The notes below the pieces were generated by a model, which worked only from the letters and a program-made list of their open reading frames with translations, searched no databases and had not been told where the DNA came from. A DNA stretch of 64,000 nt. It comes from Sulfitobacter sp. SK011. GTDB lineage: Bacteria; Pseudomonadota; Alphaproteobacteria; Rhodobacterales; Rhodobacteraceae. Both the position numbers and the translations under genes were made by a program. The stretch spans positions 4,126,787 through 4,190,786 of the forward strand of contig NZ_CP025803.1 of assembly GCF_003352065.1 (NCBI RefSeq), written 5' to 3'. Of this stretch, positions 35,761 through 46,108 are shown piece by piece (within the stretch, counting starts at the first letter, position 1; each line of letters begins with the position of its first letter).

Positions 35761-36816
35761 ATGATGATTTCCGGACGGACGTTATTTGCCAGCCTCATCT
35801 TTTCCCTGCCTGTCTATGCTGAGACACCGCTGGCCGTGAACGTCGTCGTCGCCCAAAGCGTGGAAGATGTGCGCGTTAATGCCCTCATTGGCGAAATCGT
35901 GGCCCGCAACACGCTGACCGCATCATTTCCCGCAGGCGGTCGGCTTGCCAGCGTCGATGTTGAACAGGGCGACAAGGTTGCCGCCGGGGCGGTGCTGGCG
36001 CGAATGGAATCGGTGCGACAGGAACAAGCCCTGCGTGCGGCAGAGGCAGGTGTTGCAACGGCGCAGGCTGATTTCCGTCAGGCCCAGGCAGACCTTGTGC
36101 GCCAGAATGCCTTGATCGAACGCGGTGCCACAACCCGCATCGCCCGCGACGCAGCCGAAGATGCGCTGACCATCTCAGAAGGGGTGCTGGCACAGGCGCA
36201 GGCTGATTTCGATCAGGCGCGCAAGGCGCTGGACGATACCGTTTTGCTGGCCCCCGCCGCCGCCGAAGTCACGGACCGGATGGGCGAACCGGGTCAGGTT
36301 CTGGGCGCGGCACAACCGGTTGTCAAACTGGCGCTTGGAACCGACCTTGATGCGATATTTGATGTGCCAGAGGCATTGTTAACAAGCGAAACACATTCCG
36401 AGACGATCCAGCTTGATCTGCTCGATTCCACCGACGCTGGCTTTTCCGGAACAGTACGCGAGGTCTCGCCGCTGGTCGATGCCTCAACAGGCACGGTTGA
36501 GGTGACTGTGAGCGTTCAGGATGCCCCGGCGGGTGCCAGCTATGGCGATGCCGTGCGCGGTACCGTGCGGCTGCAGGTCGATGACCGGATGGCCCTGCCC
36601 TTTACCGCGATGTCAGCCACCAAGGACGGGCCCGCCGTCTGGGTGGTCAATCCCGAAACGCGAACTGTCTCGCTGCAGCAGGTCGATATTGACCGTTTCG
36701 AGACAGCCCGCATGATTTTGAAGGCCGGGCTGGAGGAAGGCACTATCGTCGTCACCGACGGGGCGCAATTGCTCTATCCTGGCCGGACTGTCACCTATCA
36801 GGAGCCCACAAAGTGA
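35761..36816 (+). CDS. RND efflux periplasmic adaptor, first copy
   Basis: 351 residues of the HlyD/AcrA adaptor family. Signal peptide (LFASLIFSLPVYA), lipoyl-type hairpin with ASFPAGGRLASVDVEQGDKV, and a coiled-coil arm (residues 75-150: ALRAAEAGVATAQADFRQAQ). It links an inner-membrane pump to an outer-membrane channel. The start is the ATG eight bases behind GAGG; the frame is open further upstream. The second adaptor begins in a GTGA overlap. Confidence 0.88.
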   Translation: MMISGRTLFASLIFSLPVYAETPLAVNVVVAQSVEDVRVNALIGEIVARNTLTASFPAGGRLASVDVEQGDKVAAGAVLARMESVRQEQALRAAEAGVATAQADFRQAQADLVRQNALIERGATTRIARDAAEDALTISEGVLAQAQADFDQARKALDDTVLLAPAAAEVTDRMGEPGQVLGAAQPVVKLALGTDLDAIFDVPEALLTSETHSETIQLDLLDSTDAGFSGTVREVSPLVDASTGTVEVTVSVQDAPAGASYGDAVRGTVRLQVDDRMALPFTAMSATKDGPAVWVVNPETRTVSLQQVDIDRFETARMILKAGLEEGTIVVTDGAQLLYPGRTVTYQEPTK

Positions 36817-37904
36817 AACTGCTGCTGCTCGCACCAATCCTGCTTGTGACCGCTCTGCCGCTTGGGGCTGCCGAAAACACGGGCGGGCCAAAAGGCCTGC
36901 CCCAAATCGACACGCCGCGGCCGGTCATCTCGGATATTGTCAGCCTGTCGGCGTCGGCCCGCGCCAGCTTTGTCGGGGTTGTTGCTGCCAAGACCGAGAT
37001 CGATCTGGGGTTTCCTGTGCATGGCACACTTGCCGCGCGGCTGGTGGATACCGGCGATATTGTCATCGGTGGTGATCTGCTTGCGCAGCTTGACCCGGAA
37101 GATTTTGACGCCGATGTGCGCGCCGCCGAGGCAGGTGTCGCTGTCGCGGTGGCCAATCTGCGATCTGCAACCGATGCGCAGAACCGGGCCAAGCAACTGG
37201 CCGGACGTGGCGTCGATGCTGCCACCCGCCTCGAAGACACCGACCGCGCATTGACCGCTGCACAGGCACGCCACGATCAGGCGCTTGCCTCGCTTGCCAG
37301 TGCGCGTGAAATCCGCAATTACGCCGCGCTGCGTGCCCCGCAGGATGGCGTCATCACCAGCGTGCATGCCGAAGCCGGGGCGACACTGGCAGCGGGCGAG
37401 GTGATTGTGACGCTGGCCGGGGCCCGTGGCCGCGAGGTCGTGATCGACCTGAGTGAGCAGGATGTGGCGAACTTTGACATCGGCGCGCCTTTTACGGCTG
37501 AACTGATCGCCATTCCCGGCATGACTGCCACCGCCGTGCTGACGCGGATTGATCCAGTTGCCGAACGCAGCACCCGCACCCGCCGCCTGCACCTGTCGCT
37601 GGATCAGTCCGCAGCCGACGGTTTCAGATTGGGGGCATTGGCGGTGGTGACGCCCGACGCACAGGCCGATGGCGTGCTGAGCCTGCCGCGCAGCGCGATT
37701 TTGACCCCTGAAACAGCACCGCACATCTGGGTTGTGGACCGCAGCACCAACACCGTCCACGCCCGCCCCGTAACACTGGGCGAGGATTTCGGCGGCCGCA
37801 TCCGCGTCGCACAGGGCCTCAAGGTCGGGGATGAAGTCGTGCTGAAAGGCATTCATTCGTTGAAGGACGGGCAAGTCGTTGGCCCGCAGGTCGCATTGCC
37901 ATGA
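36813..37904 (+). CDS. RND efflux periplasmic adaptor, second copy
   Basis: 363 residues, GTG start overlapping the previous stop. Signal peptide then the adaptor body (EIDLGFPVHGTLAARLVDTG; DAQNRAKQLAGRGVDAATRL coiled coil). Different in sequence from the first adaptor, so not a recent duplication. Two adaptors ahead of one pump suggests a heteromeric ring, as in MdtABC-like or triclosan-type systems. No outer-membrane channel gene follows. Confidence 0.88.
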   Translation: MKLLLLAPILLVTALPLGAAENTGGPKGLPQIDTPRPVISDIVSLSASARASFVGVVAAKTEIDLGFPVHGTLAARLVDTGDIVIGGDLLAQLDPEDFDADVRAAEAGVAVAVANLRSATDAQNRAKQLAGRGVDAATRLEDTDRALTAAQARHDQALASLASAREIRNYAALRAPQDGVITSVHAEAGATLAAGEVIVTLAGARGREVVIDLSEQDVANFDIGAPFTAELIAIPGMTATAVLTRIDPVAERSTRTRRLHLSLDQSAADGFRLGALAVVTPDAQADGVLSLPRSAILTPETAPHIWVVDRSTNTVHARPVTLGEDFGGRIRVAQGLKVGDEVVLKGIHSLKDGQVVGPQVALP

Positions 37905-40900
37905 AATCGTTCAACCTGTCCGACTGGGCACTCAAGCACCGGTCATTCGTTTGGTTTCTAATGATCATTTCTTTGGTGGCCGGGGCGCTTTCCTATGTGA
38001 ATATCGGGCGCGAGGAAGATCCTGATTTCTCGATCAAGACGATGATCATTCAGGCCGCCCTGCCCGGTGCCTCCACGACGGAAACATTGCGACAAGTCAC
38101 TGACCGGATTGAGAAAAAGCTCGAAGATCTCGAATCGCTGGATTTCACCCGGTCCGTCACTGGGCCGGGGCTTGCGATTGTCTATGTCGAACTGCTGCCC
38201 ACAACAAAGGCCGATCAATTGCCCCGTATCTGGCAGACCGTGCGCAATTATATGGGCGACATCAGGGGCGAGTTTCCACAGGAATTTGCGGGCTTTCAGT
38301 TCAATGACAACTTTGGCGACGTGTTTGGCAATATCTACGCTTTCACCTCCGACGGCTATTCCCCACGGGAAATGCGCGATTACGTCGAACGGGTGCGGCG
38401 CGCCGTTCAGGCGCTGGATGATGCCGGCAAGGTCGAGATTTTTGGCGTTCGGGAAGAGACCATTTATCTTGAGTTTTCGACCGAGCGGCTGGCGGCACTT
38501 GGGCTGAACCAACAGGCGGTGCTGAACACCCTGTCAGCACAGAATGCAATTATTCCATCCGGGGTCATCGACGCCGGTGATGAACAGGTCCTTGTGCGGG
38601 TCGGCGGCCAGTTTGAGGGCACCGAAAGCCTTGAAGACATCAATCTGCGTGTGGGTGAGCGGTTCTTTCGCCTGACGGATGTGGCCGACATCAAGCGCGG
38701 GTATGTCGATCCGCCCTCGACCATGTTCCGCTATAACGGCACCGAAGCCATGGGCCTGTCGGTAGGGATGCGCAAAGGGGCCAATATCATCGATTTCGGC
38801 GCTGAGTTGACGGCGGTGATGACACTGGCGCAGGCCGATATGCCAATTGGGATCACCATTCATCAGGTCGCCGATCAACCCCATGTGGTGGACGAGGCGG
38901 TGGGACATTTCATACAGGCACTGATCGAGGCGGTGCTGATCGTGCTTGCGGTCAGCTTTATCAGTCTGGGCGTGCGAGCGGGTCTGGTTGTGACCATCAC
39001 CATTCCCTTGGTGCTGGCGATTACCTTTGTGATCCTCGACTACTACGGCATCACCCTGCAGCGGATATCGCTTGGAGCGCTGATCATTGCGCTTGGCCTT
39101 TTGGTCGATGACGCGATGATCGCGATTGAAACGATGATCTCCCAGCTTGAAAAGGGCGAAACACTGACGCGCGCCGCGTCCTATGCGTGGACCTCGATCG
39201 CGGCACCGATGCTGACCGGCACGCTGATCACTGTCGCAGGTTTTATCCCGATCGGGCTGAACACATCGGCGGCGGGGGAATTCACGTTCTCGCTCTTTGT
39301 GGTGATTGCTGTTTCGCTGCTGATCTCCTGGATCGTTGCGGTGCTTTTTGCGCCGCTTTTAGGGGTCACGCTGCTGCCTGCCAAGATGAAAGCGCACGAT
39401 GCCGGGCCGGGCCGTCTGCGCCGTGGATTTCACCGCATCTTACACAGCGCCATGCGTTTTCGCTGGCTGACCATCATGGCCACCGTTGTGGTCTTTGGCG
39501 GGGCCATCTGGGGAATGCGTTTTGTCGAGAACCAGTTCTTCCCCAACTCTGACCGACCCGAGTTGCTGGTGGATTTCACCTTGCCGCAAAACGCGTCTAT
39601 CACCGCCACGCAAACGCAAATGGACCGCATGGAGCGCCATCTGGAAGGCAACGACCATGTGCTGTTCTGGTCTTCCTATGTCGGGCGTGGTGCGCCACGG
39701 TTCTTGCTGTCGTTCAATGTTCTGACACCCGGGGCCAATACCGGACAGATCGTTATTCAAACCCCCTCAGTTCAGGACCGCGATGCCCTGCGCACCCAAC
39801 TCAGAGAGATTGCCGCACAGGAGTTTCCCGGGACCGACATCTACGTCAAGCTGCTTGAGATCGGGCCGCCGGTGGGACGTCCGGTGCAATACCGTCTGAG
39901 CGGACCGGACACCGACGTGGTACGCGATACCGCGCGCGACCTTGCTGCGCTTATGGCCACAGATGACCGATTGACCAGCATTGTGATGGACTGGAACGAA
40001 CCGGCGCGGGTGATCCGGGTCAACATCCTGCAAGACAAGGCACGACAACTGGGCATTTCCGCCGCCGACATCGCGGGCGCGTTAAACGCGATCTATGATG
40101 GCACCCAGATCACGCAGCTGCGCGATGCCACGTACCTTGTGGATATTGTGGCGCGTGGCGCGCCCGATGACCGCACATCGGTAGAGGCGCTGGCGAACTT
40201 GCAACTGAACGCAACCGACGGCGCGGTCATTCCGCTGCGTGCCGTTGCCACCTTTGATTTCGGCACCGAACAACCCGTGATCCATCAACGTGACCGGATG
40301 CCAACGATCACCGTCAAGGCCGCCATTGCCACCGATGATCAGCCAGACACCATTGCAAACGATCTGGCTGACAAGATCGCCGATTTTCGCGCCGCCCTGC
40401 CCTTTGGCTACAGCGTCGTTGTGGGCGGCACTGTTGAATCCAGTGCGGACAGTCAGGGCCCGATTGCCGCCGTGGTGCCATTGATGATGTTGATCATGCT
40501 GTCGCTGATCATGGTGCAGATGCAGGGATTCCGTCTGACGTTTGTTGTGCTTTGCGTCGCACCTCTGGGCCTGATCGGTGTGGTGGCCGCGCTGGTGCCT
40601 TCCGGTGCGCCGTTGGGCTTTGTGGCGATCCTGGGGGTGTTGGCGCTGGTCGGCATCCTGATCCGCAATTCGATCATTCTGGTGCATGAGATCGAAGAGC
40701 TGTGCCGCGCCGGGCGCAGCCAGTGGGATGCGGTATTCGAGGCGTCGGACAGTCGCGCGCGACCAATCCTGTTGACCGCCGCTGCCGCCAGCCTTGCGCT
40801 GATCCCGATTTCGCGACAGATTTTCTGGGGGCCGATGGCCTATGCGATGATGGGGGGTATCATCGCCGGCACAGTGATCACTCTGGTCTTTGTTCCGGCA

Positions 40901-40948
40901 CTTTATCTGGCAGTCTTCCGGGTCAAAGCACCCGCGAGCGACGCATAG
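37901..40948 (+). CDS. RND efflux pump (AcrB family)
   Basis: 1015 residues, twelve membrane spans and two large periplasmic loops. The proton-relay Asp pair is in GLLVDDAMIAIE (TM4). The second half repeats the fold: IRNSIILVHEIEEL replaces the usual TM10 acid/Lys region and SDSRARPILLTAAAASLALI follows. It starts in ATGA overlap with the second adaptor. Exports hydrophobic compounds; substrate unknown. Confidence 0.92.
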   Translation: MKSFNLSDWALKHRSFVWFLMIISLVAGALSYVNIGREEDPDFSIKTMIIQAALPGASTTETLRQVTDRIEKKLEDLESLDFTRSVTGPGLAIVYVELLPTTKADQLPRIWQTVRNYMGDIRGEFPQEFAGFQFNDNFGDVFGNIYAFTSDGYSPREMRDYVERVRRAVQALDDAGKVEIFGVREETIYLEFSTERLAALGLNQQAVLNTLSAQNAIIPSGVIDAGDEQVLVRVGGQFEGTESLEDINLRVGERFFRLTDVADIKRGYVDPPSTMFRYNGTEAMGLSVGMRKGANIIDFGAELTAVMTLAQADMPIGITIHQVADQPHVVDEAVGHFIQALIEAVLIVLAVSFISLGVRAGLVVTITIPLVLAITFVILDYYGITLQRISLGALIIALGLLVDDAMIAIETMISQLEKGETLTRAASYAWTSIAAPMLTGTLITVAGFIPIGLNTSAAGEFTFSLFVVIAVSLLISWIVAVLFAPLLGVTLLPAKMKAHDAGPGRLRRGFHRILHSAMRFRWLTIMATVVVFGGAIWGMRFVENQFFPNSDRPELLVDFTLPQNASITATQTQMDRMERHLEGNDHVLFWSSYVGRGAPRFLLSFNVLTPGANTGQIVIQTPSVQDRDALRTQLREIAAQEFPGTDIYVKLLEIGPPVGRPVQYRLSGPDTDVVRDTARDLAALMATDDRLTSIVMDWNEPARVIRVNILQDKARQLGISAADIAGALNAIYDGTQITQLRDATYLVDIVARGAPDDRTSVEALANLQLNATDGAVIPLRAVATFDFGTEQPVIHQRDRMPTITVKAAIATDDQPDTIANDLADKIADFRAALPFGYSVVVGGTVESSADSQGPIAAVVPLMMLIMLSLIMVQMQGFRLTFVVLCVAPLGLIGVVAALVPSGAPLGFVAILGVLALVGILIRNSIILVHEIEELCRAGRSQWDAVFEASDSRARPILLTAAAASLALIPISRQIFWGPMAYAMMGGIIAGTVITLVFVPALYLAVFRVKAPASDA

Positions 40949-41149
40949 GCGCGGTCGCTTTTCCGCCACCGGAACCGTTCAGAAAGTCAAAGACGCGGGG
41001 TTGTGACATGGGCCAGGACATTCAAATCATGAGCCCTGAGACAAGGTATTTGACCCCAAGCTTGCCAAAATCCAACACCGCCGCTTAGGATTGCTGAAAA
41101 TTTAAGACGTATCCGCAACATAATTGAATAGTGAGATCGGGAGGATAAG

Positions 41150-42949
41150 ATGCTTGATACCAATGCAGACGCCCAGGTGGAACAGGTTCTTGGAGCGCTT
41201 AATGAGGCGATGATCGCAGGCGATGCCGCGGCCGCGGCAAATCTTTTTACAGATGATTGTTATTGGCGCGATCTGGTGACCTTTACCTGGAATATCAAAA
41301 CACTGGAGAGTAAAGAGGCGATTGCCGATATGCTGACGTCGCAACTGTCCTCCGTTGAACCTGAAGGCTGGCGTATCGCCGACGGAGAAGTCGCCACCGA
41401 GGATGGCGGCATCACCACGGCCTGGATCAGCTTTGAGACCGCTGTGGCGCGCGGGTACGGATTGATCCGCCTGCGTGACGGGTTGATCTGGACGCTGCTG
41501 ACGTCGATGGTCGAACTCAAGGGTCACGAAGAACCGCTTGGCATGGACCGCCCCATGGGGGCCAAACACGGCGCAGGAAAACACCGCCCCACCTGGAAGG
41601 AAGAGCGCGAAAAAGAGACCGCAGAGCTTGGCTACGAAACCCAACCCTATACCGTCATCATCGGCGGCGGTCAGGGCGGCATCGCGCTCGGCGCGCGGCT
41701 GCGCCAGCTTGGCGTTCCGACGATCATCATCGAAAAAAACGACCGCCCCGGCGACAGCTGGCGCAACCGCTACAAGTCTCTCTGTCTGCATGATCCGGTG
41801 TGGTATGACCATCTGCCCTATCTGCCCTTTCCGCCCAACTGGCCGGTGTTCGCGCCCAAGGACAAGCTTGGCGACTGGCTTGAGATGTATACAAAGATCA
41901 TGGAGCTCAATTACTGGACGCGCACCACCTGCGAGAGCGCCAGCTTTGACGAGGCCAAAAAGGAATGGACCGTCACCGTCAACCGCGATGGCAAAAAAGT
42001 TATCCTCAAGCCCAAGCATCTGGTCTTTGCCACCGGCATGTCCGCCAAGGCCAACATGCCCAAACTGCCGGGTATGGACACCTTCAAGGGTGACCAGCAC
42101 CATTCGTCCCAACACCCGGGGCCCGATGCCTATAAAGGCAAGAAGGCAGTGGTCATTGGCTCCAACAATTCCGCCCACGACATCTGTGCGGCGCTGTGGG
42201 AAAACGATGTGGATGTCACCATGGTGCAGCGTTCGACAACCCATATCGTGCGCTCTGAACCGCTGATGGAGATCGGCATCGGCGATCTCTATTCTGAACG
42301 TGCGGTGGCCTCTGGCATGACCACCAACAAGGCCGATATGATTTTTGCTTCGCTGCCTTACGCTATCCTCCACGAGTTTCAGATCCCCGTCTATGACAAG
42401 ATCAAAGAGGTGGATGCCGATTTCTATGCAGGGCTGGAAAAGGCAGGCTTCCAGCTTGACTGGGGCTCGGATGGCTCCGGGCTGTTCATGAAATATCTGC
42501 GCCGCGGCTCGGGCTATTACATTGATGTGGGTGCCAGCCAGCTGATCATTGACGGCAAGATCAAACTTGCCCACGGGCAGGTCACCGAGGTCGTCGAAGA
42601 CGGTGTGATCCTTGATGACGGCACCAAGCTGGAGGCCGATGTGATCGTCTATGCCACGGGCTATGGTTCAATGAATGGCTGGGTCGCTGACATCGTTGAC
42701 AAAGCGACCGCTGATAAGGTCGGCAAATGCTGGGGTCTTGGTTCTGACACGCCCAAGGATCCCGGCCCGTGGGAAGGTGAACAGCGCAATATGTGGAAGC
42801 CGACCCAGCAAGAGGCGCTTTGGTTCCATGGCGGCAACCTGCACCAGTCGCGCCACTATTCGCAGTTCCTGTCCCTGCAAATCAAGGCGCGGATGGAAGG
42901 CATCGACACGCCTGTCTATGGCCTGCAAGAGGTCCACCACAAAGGTTGA
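41150..42949 (+). CDS. NTF2-like domain fused to flavin-containing monooxygenase
   Basis: 599 residues. Residues 10-125 are a SnoaL/NTF2-like domain (DAAAAANLFTDDCYWRDLV). A classical FMO/YUCCA-like part follows: FAD-binding IGGGQGG near residue 170, a long-chain FMO-like FPPNWPVFAPKDKLGDWLE, NADPH-binding VVIGSNNSAHD, and YATGYGSMNGWV near residue 505. It would oxygenate an amine, sulfide or ketone. RBS GGGAGG. Alone in its operon; the substrate is unknown. Confidence 0.88.
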   Translation: MLDTNADAQVEQVLGALNEAMIAGDAAAAANLFTDDCYWRDLVTFTWNIKTLESKEAIADMLTSQLSSVEPEGWRIADGEVATEDGGITTAWISFETAVARGYGLIRLRDGLIWTLLTSMVELKGHEEPLGMDRPMGAKHGAGKHRPTWKEEREKETAELGYETQPYTVIIGGGQGGIALGARLRQLGVPTIIIEKNDRPGDSWRNRYKSLCLHDPVWYDHLPYLPFPPNWPVFAPKDKLGDWLEMYTKIMELNYWTRTTCESASFDEAKKEWTVTVNRDGKKVILKPKHLVFATGMSAKANMPKLPGMDTFKGDQHHSSQHPGPDAYKGKKAVVIGSNNSAHDICAALWENDVDVTMVQRSTTHIVRSEPLMEIGIGDLYSERAVASGMTTNKADMIFASLPYAILHEFQIPVYDKIKEVDADFYAGLEKAGFQLDWGSDGSGLFMKYLRRGSGYYIDVGASQLIIDGKIKLAHGQVTEVVEDGVILDDGTKLEADVIVYATGYGSMNGWVADIVDKATADKVGKCWGLGSDTPKDPGPWEGEQRNMWKPTQQEALWFHGGNLHQSRHYSQFLSLQIKARMEGIDTPVYGLQEVHHKG

Positions 42950-42950
42950 T

Positions 42951-42971
42951 TGCACCGGGGCCCCGGGTGCA
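42951..42971. terminator. GC-rich palindromic hairpin after the monooxygenase gene
   Basis: An almost perfect 21-base palindrome with outer arms TGCACC and GGGTGCA and a GGGGCCCC core follows the stop by one base. A partial GGGGCCCC copy lies at 42973-42980. There is no T run, so it may stabilise the mRNA end instead of terminating transcription intrinsically. Confidence 0.5.
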
Positions 42972-43055
42972 CGGGGCCCCCTGTCGCTACATGCACGCAT
43001 CAGCCATCGCGCTGAAACCGTCCGCCGAGACGGTCGAAAGTCTCGCAGAAAACGG

Positions 43056-43940
43056 TTAGCTTAAATCCAGTTCGACAAACATCGGGTGATGGTCCGATGC
43101 GGTCTCATCGTTATCGACCCGCACGCTTTGCACGCGCGAGGCCAGCATTCCGCCGACAAAACAATGATCCAGTTGCCGTTTTTGAAGCTTTCCGCCGATC
43201 TCTTTGACATGGGTATGAAGCGCCTGCGCAGGGTGACCTGCGGCAATAGCGGCATCGACGAAACCATCATGATACGCGACGTTTTCATGATATGGTGCGT
43301 CGCCGACGATGCGGAGATATTCCGCACTGCCCGGTTCTGAATTGAAATCGCCCATCCAAATGGCGGCCAATGGGCAATCCGGCTCGGTTTCACCCTGCGT
43401 CCAGTTCCGGTGGGGTTCATAGTCAACACCACTCCAGGGGCCACCCTCAAAAGGGATGCGGCGGTGGCGTTCCAGCAAAAATTCTATCTGATCAAGCCGC
43501 TCTTCCACACCGATATGGGCAAGGTGAACCGACAAGAAACGAATTGGCCCCCATGCGGTTCGGACCATACATTCCAGTGCCGCGTTTTGAGTATTGAGCG
43601 GGTTAAGGACGCGGCGCATTGGCAGCAGGTGAAGGCGGGACCAGACAATTGGCGTCCGCGACAGTATCATTGTTCCAAACTGCCGGCGTCGGTTGATCAC
43701 ACGTCCTTGGCCAACGGTGCTGGCATCCATGTCAAATGCAGGGCCATAGACGTAGTGGTACTCTGGCAAAAGCTTGGACAGAATTTCCGGCTGATCATCA
43801 AAGCCTGTGCGCGCCCAGTTCCGCTCAACTTCCTGCAAAGCGATAATGTCAGCGCCGTCAATAACATCTGCGATGCGACCCAGATCATAACGTCCATCCA
43901 CGCCAAAGCCATATTGAATATTGTAAGTAACCAGTCTCAT
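43056..43940 (-). CDS. Endonuclease/exonuclease/phosphatase-family protein
   Basis: 294 residues. DNase I-like fold: MRLVTYNIQYGFG (Asn), ADIIALQEVER (metal Glu), IWMGDFNSEPGSAEY, and the catalytic SDHHPMF at the end. Members cut phosphodiester or sugar phosphates, such as sphingomyelin, inositol phosphate or DNA. No signal peptide, so cytoplasmic. The start is the ATG behind GCGGGAAA; an upstream extension is unlikely. Confidence 0.87.
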   Translation of the reverse strand: MRLVTYNIQYGFGVDGRYDLGRIADVIDGADIIALQEVERNWARTGFDDQPEILSKLLPEYHYVYGPAFDMDASTVGQGRVINRRRQFGTMILSRTPIVWSRLHLLPMRRVLNPLNTQNAALECMVRTAWGPIRFLSVHLAHIGVEERLDQIEFLLERHRRIPFEGGPWSGVDYEPHRNWTQGETEPDCPLAAIWMGDFNSEPGSAEYLRIVGDAPYHENVAYHDGFVDAAIAAGHPAQALHTHVKEIGGKLQKRQLDHCFVGGMLASRVQSVRVDNDETASDHHPMFVELDLS

Positions 43941-44326
43941 GTGAATTTCCCGCCATGCGTATCGCAGTATTGAAAGCGCAATGCGCGCCTCTGCAAGGGT
44001 GCTTTGTATATTTTCACATTCAATGGACCATAGGTCAGGGACCAAATGCATGGATGCACCTGATCTATACAGTGCAAATCAGACACGTAGTGGGGAAGCT
44101 GACTTTGACGTCTTGTACAAATCACAGAACGTCCTGACGCGAGCGTCGGGCGACATTGGCCCCTTCTCGTCAATATCCTCTGGCAACCTGGCAATCAGCC
44201 CTTGGGTTTCGCACTTGTTTCCGCATCAGGAAATGGTCTGACAGACTGACCTCACATCGACGAAATCTCAGATTGCGCGGCGCTTCAGAGTGTCAGAATA
44301 CACGTTTTGTTCGATCTTACCTGATG
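43941..44326. other. 386-bp spacer without a supportable gene
   Basis: The frames here are short and lack ribosome binding sites. I see no tRNA, hairpin with T run or repeat. It contains the promoter of the nuclease-like gene at its left end and the end of the phosphatase gene at its right. Confidence 0.4.
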
Positions 44327-44818
44327 TCACGGTCTGATGCGTTGTTCATATTCTGCGATGAACCTGCCCTGTTCCATCGTATCAGGGATCAAAGCACCCC
44401 GTGCACGGGCAATTTGCTTTATGGCCAGCCCGCTATCACTGCCCAGCGCGACGAGCGTTGCCGCCGTTACCATGCCAGAACGGCCGATGCCCGCACGGCA
44501 ATGCACCGCGACAAATTTTCCATCCAGCAGCATATCCGCAATGCGCCGGACCAGCGGGTCAAAAACCAAAATTTCGGGCAGGCCAAAATCCTTGATGGGG
44601 GACGAGATGAACGCAAGGCCCGCGCCTTCACAGGCCACACGTTCCGCCGCAAGCCCCAACATCTCGGCCTCTTTGAGCGCCAGCATGGAGACCACCGTAT
44701 CAACCCCTTGGGCCCGATAGGCCTTGATGTCGCTGTGCAGGTCATCCCCATTCGGGCAGGGCATGATGAAGAGGCTTCCGGGCAGGTCCGCCGCGACAAG
44801 GTAGATTTCAGGCGTCAC
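44327..44818 (-). CDS. Protein tyrosine / dual-specificity phosphatase
   Basis: 163 residues with the cysteine-phosphatase P-loop HCRAGIGRSG (HCx5R) near residue 107. An acidic Asp in SPIKDFGLP is a candidate general acid. Dephosphorylates Tyr/Ser residues or small phosphates. It lies three bases downstream of rlmN on the same strand, so it is probably cotranscribed with that gene. Confidence 0.85.
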   Translation of the reverse strand: MTPEIYLVAADLPGSLFIMPCPNGDDLHSDIKAYRAQGVDTVVSMLALKEAEMLGLAAERVACEGAGLAFISSPIKDFGLPEILVFDPLVRRIADMLLDGKFVAVHCRAGIGRSGMVTAATLVALGSDSGLAIKQIARARGALIPDTMEQGRFIAEYEQRIRP

Positions 44819-44821
44819 GGC

Positions 44822-45997
44822 TCACCGGGTCACCCCTGCCTCTGCCTCAATCTGCTTGCGTGATTTGCGTGCACGCTCCGTGGCTGATTTCAGCTGACCA
44901 CAGGCCGCCATGATGTCCTCGCCGCGTGGCTTGCGGACCGGGCTGGCATAACCCGCTTTATAGATAATTTCCGAAAATGCCCGAATGCGGTTGTTCGACG
45001 ACCGCTTATAGGGCGCGCCGGGCCATTCGTTGAACGGGATCAGGTTGATCTTGGCCGGGATCCCACGGATCAGATCGACCAACCGGTGCGCATCTGCATC
45101 GCTGTCGTTCACCCCGTCCAGCATGACATATTCGAATGTGATCCGTTCCGAATTGCTGACTTTGGGGTACTCGCGCAGGGCGCTCAGCAGTTCCGCGATG
45201 TTCCAGCGTTTGTTGATCGGGACCAGCGTATCGCGGACCTCATCGGTTGTTGCATGGAACGACACTGCCAACTGGCACCCGATCTCCTGAGCCGTGCGCG
45301 CAATCTCAGGAACCACGCCAGATGTGCTGAGCGTGATCCGGCGGCGCGACAATTGTATGCCCTCAGGGTCCATCGCGATTTTCATCGCATCGCGCACATT
45401 TTCAAAATTATAAAGCGGCTCGCCCATGCCCATCAGCACAATGTTGGACAGCAACCGCGCCTCATAGGTCCGCGTGCCGGTTTGGGGCCATTCATCCAGA
45501 TCGTCCCGTGCCACCATCACCTGACCAATGATTTCTGCCGCCGTCAGGTTACGGACCAATTTTTGGGTGCCGGTATGACAGAAAGAACAGGTCAGCGTAC
45601 AACCCACCTGACTTGAGACACAAAGAGTACCACGCCCGTCTTCGGGGATATAGACAACCTCAACCTCGTGACCGCCCGCGATCTGCACCAAATACTTGCG
45701 CGTGCCATCCTCGCTCACTTGTTTGGTCACGACGTCGGGTACGGCAATGACAAAGTTCTCAGCCAATTCGGCCCGAAACGACTTGGACAGGTTGGTCATG
45801 GCCTCAAAATCGCGCACGCCCCACTGATAGATCCATTGCCAGATCTGTCCGACCCGCATCTTGGCCTGCTTTTCCGGCGTGCCCATCGCAATCAACGCAT
45901 CGCGCATTGCATCGCGGGTCATCCCGACAAGGTTCGCAGGCCCTTCCGGCAATTTGCGCGGGATGGTGTGAACGTCTTGGGTTATGGGCGCGGACAT
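44822..45997 (-). CDS. rlmN: 23S rRNA (adenine2503-C2)/tRNA(A37) methyltransferase
   Basis: 391 residues of the radical-SAM RlmN family. The SAM cluster CxxxCxxC is in [29 protein letters not shown] and the C-terminal [14 protein letters not shown] (methyl-carrying Cys) are present. It methylates A2503 of 23S rRNA and A37 of some tRNAs, supporting translation accuracy. Confidence 0.97.
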   Translation of the reverse strand: MSAPITQDVHTIPRKLPEGPANLVGMTRDAMRDALIAMGTPEKQAKMRVGQIWQWIYQWGVRDFEAMTNLSKSFRAELAENFVIAVPDVVTKQVSEDGTRKYLVQIAGGHEVEVVYIPEDGRGTLCVSSQVGCTLTCSFCHTGTQKLVRNLTAAEIIGQVMVARDDLDEWPQTGTRTYEARLLSNIVLMGMGEPLYNFENVRDAMKIAMDPEGIQLSRRRITLSTSGVVPEIARTAQEIGCQLAVSFHATTDEVRDTLVPINKRWNIAELLSALREYPKVSNSERITFEYVMLDGVNDSDADAHRLVDLIRGIPAKINLIPFNEWPGAPYKRSSNNRIRAFSEIIYKAGYASPVRKPRGEDIMAACGQLKSATERARKSRKQIEAEAGVTR

Positions 45998-46052
45998 AAG
46001 CGATTCTCCAACGAGCGGCGATGTGCCTCTATATAGGGTTTGGCCACCAAAT

Positions 46053-46083
46053 CAAAAGCAAACAGCCCCGCAAGTGCAGGGCT
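46053..46083 (-). terminator. Terminator after the IalB-like gene
   Basis: Read on the minus strand, AGCCCTGCA and TGCGGGGCT form a nine-base stem (one G-U pair) around a short ACT loop, followed by GTTTGCTTTT. It lies 26 bases past the stop. Confidence 0.75.
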
Positions 46084-46108
46084 GCTTTGCCAGTTTTTCA
46101 AAAAAGGA

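Noticed and set aside
36798..37874. Minus-strand 358-codon frame over the adaptor gene
   Set aside because: Shadow of the second RND adaptor, which has a signal peptide, adaptor motifs and coupled neighbours.
41102..42574. Minus-strand 490-codon frame
   Set aside because: Antisense to the flavin monooxygenase fusion, which has clear FAD and NADPH motifs.
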